Assembly (NCBI GenBank): GCA_004554585.1
Contig: SFLH01000009.1
Span: forward strand, 1 to 64,000
Reading direction: 5' to 3'
From: Clostridiales bacterium
GTDB lineage: Bacteria > Bacillota > Clostridia > Oscillospirales > Oscillospiraceae
Length of the DNA stretch: 64,000 bases
Shown: in pieces, positions 59,905 through 64,000 of the stretch
Position numbering within the stretch: the stretch's first letter is position 1
Layout: every line of letters starts with the position of its first letter
The notes under the pieces: generated by a model
Databases searched by the model: none
Told to the model about the DNA's origin: nothing
Seen by the model: only the letters and a program-made list of their open reading frames with translations
Translations under genes and position numbers: made by a program

Positions 59905-59919
59905 GTAATCACTGATTAC
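59905..59919. promoter_or_regulatory. Palindromic operator candidate at the fab start site
   Basis: GTAATCA-C-TGATTAC is a perfect dyad that begins where transcription should start. A repressor here would block the whole operon. It matches neither the FapR nor the FabT consensus as I know them closely enough to name the protein. Confidence 0.5.
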
Positions 59920-59962
59920 TTAAATGAAAATTTTGAAACATCGACACATGGAGGTCATTATC

Positions 59963-60184
59963 ATGGTATTTGAAGCAATCGCAGAACTGGTGGCAGAGCG
60001 CGTGGAGAAGGACGTCTCCGAGATCACCATGGAGAGCAATTTCCGGGACCTGGGCATCGACTCCCTGGACACCGTGGAGCTGCTGATGAACCTGGAGGAC
60101 AAGCTGGACATGGAGATCGAGCTGGACAAGAAGGTGGAGACCGTGGGTGACCTGGTGGCCTTCGTGGAGAGCAAGCGGGCATGA
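59963..60184 (+). CDS. acpP: Acyl carrier protein
   Basis: A 73-residue ACP. The phosphopantetheine site is Ser34 in LGIDSLDTVEL. Helices and the acidic recognition face (VELLMNLEDKLDMEIEL) are standard. GGAGG lies nine bases before ATG 59963. It is first in the fab operon, and its stop overlaps fabK. Confidence 0.95.
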   Translation: MVFEAIAELVAERVEKDVSEITMESNFRDLGIDSLDTVELLMNLEDKLDMEIELDKKVETVGDLVAFVESKRA

Positions 60185-61125
60185 TCCACACCCCGATATG
60201 TGACCTGCTGGGCATCCAGTATCCCGTCTTTCAGGGGGGCATGGCCTGGATCGCCGACGGCAAGCTGGCCGCGGCGGTGTCCGAAGGGGGCGGCCTGGGG
60301 ATCATCGCCGCCGGCAACGCCCCCGGTGACTATGTGCGGGAGCAGATCCAGATTGCCAAGGGCCTGACCCGCCGCCCCTTTGGGGTGAACATCATGCTCA
60401 TGAGCCCCTTTGCTGACCAGGTGGCCCAAGTGGCGGCCGAGGAAAAGGTGGCCGTGGTCACCACCGGCGCGGGCAACCCTGCCAAGTATATGGACCTGTG
60501 GCATGGGGCCGGCATCCGGGTGATCCCGGTGGTGGCCTCGGTGGCCATGGCCAAGCTCATGACCCGCCAGGGGGCCGCCGCCCTCATTGCCGAGGGCGGG
60601 GAGAGCGGCGGACACGTGGGGGAGCTGACCACCATGGTCCTGGTACCCCAGATCTGTGACGCCACTGACCTGCCCGTTCTTGCTGCCGGCGGCATTGCCG
60701 ACGGCCGGGGGGTGGCCGCCGCCTTCCTGCTGGGGGCCTGCGGGGTCCAGATGGGCACCCGCTTCCTCTGTGCAGAGGAGTGTACCATCCATCCCAACTA
60801 CAAACAGCGCATCCTCAAGGCCAACGACCTGTGCACCATGGTCACCGGCAAGCGCCTGGGCCATCCCGTGCGCAGCCTGCGCACCGCCTTTGCCCGCAAC
60901 TATGCCAAGGCCGAGTACGGCGGCATGGATGACGAGGCCCTGGAGGCCCTGGGCACCGGCGCCCTGCGCAAGGCCGTGGTGGAGGGCGACCTGGAGGAGG
61001 GGTGCTTCCTCTCCGGCCAGGCAGCTGCCATGGTCCACAAGATCCAGCCCGCGGCGGAGATCGTCCGCGAGGTCATGGAAGAGGCCGAGCCTGTGCTGAA
61101 AGGAGCCACGAAATGGGTAAGATAG
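60181..61125 (+). CDS. fabK: FabK, flavin-dependent enoyl-ACP reductase II
   Basis: A 314-residue TIM-barrel flavoprotein of the nitronate monooxygenase/FabK group. ICDLLGIQYPVFQGGMAWIA at the start, ITTGAGNPAKYM, EGGESGGHVGELTT with the proposed catalytic histidine, and ACGVQMGTRFLCAEE are FabK blocks. It reduces trans-2-enoyl-ACP with FMN and NAD(P)H. Its place in a fab operon supports FabK over a 2-nitropropane oxidase. FabK is insensitive to triclosan. It overlaps acpP by four bases and fabD by 13. Confidence 0.94.
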   Translation: MIHTPICDLLGIQYPVFQGGMAWIADGKLAAAVSEGGGLGIIAAGNAPGDYVREQIQIAKGLTRRPFGVNIMLMSPFADQVAQVAAEEKVAVVTTGAGNPAKYMDLWHGAGIRVIPVVASVAMAKLMTRQGAAALIAEGGESGGHVGELTTMVLVPQICDATDLPVLAAGGIADGRGVAAAFLLGACGVQMGTRFLCAEECTIHPNYKQRILKANDLCTMVTGKRLGHPVRSLRTAFARNYAKAEYGGMDDEALEALGTGALRKAVVEGDLEEGCFLSGQAAAMVHKIQPAAEIVREVMEEAEPVLKGATKWVR

Positions 61126-62030
61126 CCTTTGTCTTTGCCGGCCAGGGGGCCCAGTTCCCCGGCATGGGCCAGGAGCTGGCCCAGTGCTCCCCGGCGGCGG
61201 CCAAGATCTTTGCAGAACTGGACGCCCTGCGTCCCGGCACCTCTCAGCAGTGCTTTGCCGGCACCGAGGAGGAGCTGAAAGAGACCAAAAATACCCAGCC
61301 CTGCATGTTTGCCGTGGAGCTGGCCTCCGCTGCCGCTCTGGCAGAGGGGGGGCTGCGGGCGGACATGACCGCTGGGTTTTCCCTGGGGGAGATCGCCGCG
61401 CTGACCTACAGCGGGGCGGTGGACCTGGCCACCGGCTTCCACCTGGTCTGCCGCCGGGGGGAGCTGATGCAGGAAGCTGCCGAGGCGCAGCCCACTGCCA
61501 TGGCGGCGGTGCTGAAGCTGTCCAACGAGGACGTGGAGAAGGTCTGCGCCCAGTTTGACCAGGTCTACCCCGTCAACTACAACTGTCCCGGCCAGGTGTC
61601 CGTGGCCTGTGCCAAGGAGCAGCTGGCCCCCTTCTCCGCCGCGGTGAAGGCCGCCGGCGGCCGGGCCCTGCCCCTGAAGGTCCGGGGGGGATTCCACTCT
61701 CCCTTCATGGCCTCGGCCGCCCAGGGCTTTGCCCAGGTGCTGGCCGCGTGTGAAGTGGGCCAGCCCCAGCTGCCCCTGTATGCCAACCGCACCGGCGAAG
61801 TCTACGCCGGGGACCCCAAGGCCCTGCTCAGCCAGCAGATTGCCTCCCCCGTGCGCTGGGAGACCATCGTGCGCAACATGATCGCCGCCGGCGCGGACAC
61901 CTTTGTGGAGATCGGGCCGGGCCAGACCCTGTGCGGCCTGATCGGCAAGATCGACAAGAACGTGAAAACCTACGCCCTGTCCGGCAAAGAGGACTTGGAG
62001 TGGATCTTAAAGGAGGTCCCGGGATGCTGA
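61113..62030 (+). CDS. fabD: Malonyl-CoA-ACP transacylase
   Basis: A 305-residue transacylase. IAFVFAGQGAQFPGMGQEL opens it, the nucleophile is serine in AGFSLGEIAAL (G-x-S-x-G), and LKVRGGFHSPFMA holds the catalytic histidine. It moves malonyl from CoA to ACP. ATG 61113 is inside fabK, after AAAGGAG. It overlaps fabG by 7 bp. Confidence 0.95.
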   Translation: MGKIAFVFAGQGAQFPGMGQELAQCSPAAAKIFAELDALRPGTSQQCFAGTEEELKETKNTQPCMFAVELASAAALAEGGLRADMTAGFSLGEIAALTYSGAVDLATGFHLVCRRGELMQEAAEAQPTAMAAVLKLSNEDVEKVCAQFDQVYPVNYNCPGQVSVACAKEQLAPFSAAVKAAGGRALPLKVRGGFHSPFMASAAQGFAQVLAACEVGQPQLPLYANRTGEVYAGDPKALLSQQIASPVRWETIVRNMIAAGADTFVEIGPGQTLCGLIGKIDKNVKTYALSGKEDLEWILKEVPGC

Positions 62031-62758
62031 CAGGTAAAACGGCTCTGGTCACCGGGGGCTCCCGGGGGATCGGGGCGGCCATCGTGGAAAAACTGGCCTC
62101 TCAGGGGGCCAGCGTGGCGGTGGTCTATGCCGGCAGCCGGGAGGCCGCCGAGGCCCTGTGCGCCAAGTGCGGGGCGGATTTTTCCGTAAAAGCCCAGGCC
62201 TACCAGTGCGACGTGGCGGACTTTGCCGCCGTGAAAGACCTGGTGGCCCAGGTGAAGAAGGACTTTGGGTCCGTGGACATCCTGGTCAACAACGCCGGGG
62301 TGACCCAGGACGGCCTGCTGGCCATGATGAAGGAGGAGAGCTTCGACCGGGTGCTGGACGTGGACCTGAAGGGGGCCTTCAACTGCATCCGCCACTGTGC
62401 CGGCCTCTTTTTGCGCCAGAAGGCGGGGGCCATTGTGAACGTGAGCTCGGTCTCCGGCCTGATGGGCAATGCCGGCCAGGCCAACTACTCCGCGGCCAAG
62501 GCGGGGCTCATTGGCCTGACCAAGGCGGTGGCCAAGGAACTGGCCCCCAAGGGGATCACCTGCAACGCGGTGGCCCCGGGCTTTATCCAGACAGATATGA
62601 CCAAGGACCTGTCCGGCCAGGACAACGGACTGCTGGCCGCCATCCCCCTGGGACGGATCGGTCAGCCCCAAGAGGTGGCCGAGGCAGTGGCCTTTCTGGC
62701 CTGCGCCCCCTACATCACCGGCGAGGTGCTGCGGGTGGACGGCGGCCTTGCCATGTGA
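62024..62758 (+). CDS. fabG: 3-oxoacyl-ACP reductase
   Basis: A 244-residue short-chain dehydrogenase. TGGSRGIGAA binds NADPH, NNAGVTQDGLL and NVSSVSGLMGNAGQANYSAA carry the Asn, Ser and Tyr-x-x-x-Lys tetrad, and ITGEVLRVDGGLAM closes it. It reduces 3-oxoacyl-ACP in chain elongation. AGGAGG precedes the ATG. Confidence 0.96.
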   Translation: MLTGKTALVTGGSRGIGAAIVEKLASQGASVAVVYAGSREAAEALCAKCGADFSVKAQAYQCDVADFAAVKDLVAQVKKDFGSVDILVNNAGVTQDGLLAMMKEESFDRVLDVDLKGAFNCIRHCAGLFLRQKAGAIVNVSSVSGLMGNAGQANYSAAKAGLIGLTKAVAKELAPKGITCNAVAPGFIQTDMTKDLSGQDNGLLAAIPLGRIGQPQEVAEAVAFLACAPYITGEVLRVDGGLAM

Positions 62759-62773
62759 GGGAGGAAACAACCA

Positions 62774-64000
62774 ATGGAACAGAAACTGCGCAGAGTGGTG
62801 GTCACCGGCCTGGGCGCCATCAGCCCCGTGGGCAACACCGTGGACGAGTGCTGGAACAACCTGAAAAACGGCGTGCACGGCATCGGTCCCATCACCCTTT
62901 TTGACACCACCGACTACAAGACCAAAATCGCCGCAGAGGTGAAGAACTTCGATCCCCGGGCTTACATGGACAAGACCGAGGTCCTCCGCAGCGACGCCTT
63001 CTCCCAGTACGGCGTGGCCGCCGCCTGTCAGGCGGTGGAGGAGAGTGGGGTCATCGGCACCCTGCCCCCCGAGCGGGTGGCGGTGTACTTCGGCTCCGGC
63101 ATCGGGGGCATCCGCACCTTTACCGAGGAGCACAACAAGCTCCTGGCCCGGGGGCCCAAGCGGGTCTCCCCCTATTTCATCCCCATGCTCATCGCCAACA
63201 TGGCCGCCGGCATGATCGCCATCCGCTTTGACTGCCGGGGAGCCGCCATGCCCGCCGTCACCGCCTGCGCCTCGGGCACCAATGCCATCGGTGAGGCCAT
63301 GCGGGCCATCCGCCACGGCTATGCCGACGCGGTGATCACCGGCGGCGCCGAGGCCGCCATCTCCGAGTGCGGCGTGGCGGGCTTCATCAACATGCAGGCC
63401 CTGTCCACCTCTGAGGACCCCAACGCCGCCTGCCTGCCCTTCGACAAGCGCCGGGGTGGCTTCGTCATCGGCGAGGGGGGCGCAGCCCTGGTGCTGGAGG
63501 AGTATGAGCACGCCGTGAAGCGCGGCGCCAAGATCTACGGCGAGGTGTGCGGCTACGGCGCCACCTGCGATGCCTTCCACATCACCGCCCCCCGCCCCGA
63601 CGGCACCGCCGGGGCTGCGGCCATCCGCCAGGCCATGGAGGAGGCCGGGTATCAGACCGGGGAGCGGGTCTACATCAACGCCCACGGCACCGGCACCCCC
63701 ATGAACGACTCCCTGGAGACCCAGGTGGTCAAGCTGGCCCTGGGGGAGGAAGAGGCCAAGAAGAACTACATGAGCTCCACCAAGTCCATGACCGGCCACA
63801 TGCTGGGGGCTGCTGGGGCCATCGAGGCCATTGCCTGCCTGAAGGCCCTCAACGAGGGTATCCTGCCCCCCACCATCAACCTGCTGGACCCCGACCCGGC
63901 CTGTGACCTGAACTACGTGCCCAACCAGGCCATCCAGACCTCGGTGGATCTGGTGCTGTCCAACTCCCTGGGCTTCGGGGGCCACAACGCCTGCATTGCC
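62774..64000 (+). CDS. fabF: 3-oxoacyl-ACP synthase II, 3' end cut by window
   Basis: 409 codons are present without a stop, close to the full FabF length of about 412, so only a few residues are missing. RRVVVTGLGAISPVG opens it. The catalytic cysteine lies in AVTACASGTNAIGEA, and the two histidines in NAHGTGTPMNDS and KSMTGHMLGAAG. NSLGFGGHNA is the terminal block. GGAGG precedes ATG. It condenses malonyl-ACP with acyl-ACP. Confidence 0.96.
   Translation, partial: MEQKLRRVVVTGLGAISPVGNTVDECWNNLKNGVHGIGPITLFDTTDYKTKIAAEVKNFDPRAYMDKTEVLRSDAFSQYGVAAACQAVEESGVIGTLPPERVAVYFGSGIGGIRTFTEEHNKLLARGPKRVSPYFIPMLIANMAAGMIAIRFDCRGAAMPAVTACASGTNAIGEAMRAIRHGYADAVITGGAEAAISECGVAGFINMQALSTSEDPNAACLPFDKRRGGFVIGEGGAALVLEEYEHAVKRGAKIYGEVCGYGATCDAFHITAPRPDGTAGAAAIRQAMEEAGYQTGERVYINAHGTGTPMNDSLETQVVKLALGEEEAKKNYMSSTKSMTGHMLGAAGAIEAIACLKALNEGILPPTINLLDPDPACDLNYVPNQAIQTSVDLVLSNSLGFGGHNACIA

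Overview
The window looks like chromosomal DNA of a GC-rich Clostridia species, most like a gut Oscillospiraceae-type anaerobe (inference). The evidence is low-GC-Gram-positive gene content (mini-RNase III, RqcH, FabK, oxygen-sensitive ThiH, LytTR/DUF3021 pair, TtcA with a CxxC pair), strong AGGAGG ribosome binding sites and very GC-rich third codon positions. Two blocks are visibly AT-richer than the rest and look acquired: the kdp block (about 1.3-14.0 kb) and a small ABC-transporter block (about 42.06-44.1 kb).

Layout. 0-0.2 kb: the 3' half of a tRNA-Arg(CCT) gene, probably the attachment site of an element lying to the left. 0.2-1.1 kb: an XRE regulator with an SdpI-like membrane tail. 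1.4-13.7 kb: a large minus-strand K+ uptake locus, with kdpFABC, two sensor kinases of the KdpD family but one KdpE, two very small membrane proteins ahead of kdpF and two further accessory membrane proteins. Three kdp promoters share one spacing pattern of ATTAA half-sites. 14.0-14.2 kb: a truncated XRE gene at the block edge. 14.4-15.3 kb: a WYL regulator.

15.3-20.9 kb: the most interesting locus, a five-gene translationally coupled operon encoding an amino-acid adenylation enzyme, a fold-III PLP decarboxylase, a carrier protein, an MBOAT acyltransferase and a membrane-anchored SGNH protein. It resembles the dlt system with a decarboxylase added. A divergent OmpR-type two-component system (21.1-23.2 kb) and TCTGAA direct repeats in the shared promoter region suggest its regulation.

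23.2-24.3 kb: rplM-rpsI with a consensus promoter and a structured leader. 24.4-32.9 kb: ttcA, small membrane proteins, a polysaccharide deacetylase, comM, thiI, cinA and a DUF5714 protein. 33.0-36.3 kb: thiSFGH behind a promoter and a terminator-like leader. 36.3-42.0 kb: housekeeping and unknown genes (YfcE, SDR, TIGR04076, peptide deformylase, rhodanese, SGNH, MerR, duplicated-domain lipoprotein). 42.1-44.1 kb: AT-rich ABC transporter next to tRNA-Pro(TGG). 44.5-55.6 kb: ruvX, nucleoside phosphorylase, mrnC, rqcH, argS, brnQ and a LytTR/DUF3021 pair. 55.7-59.6 kb: a vanG-vanXY-vanT set for D-Ala-D-Ser peptidoglycan precursors with no vanRS beside it. 59.9-64.0 kb: a type II fatty acid synthesis operon (acpP-fabK-fabD-fabG-fabF), cut by the window edge close to the end of fabF.
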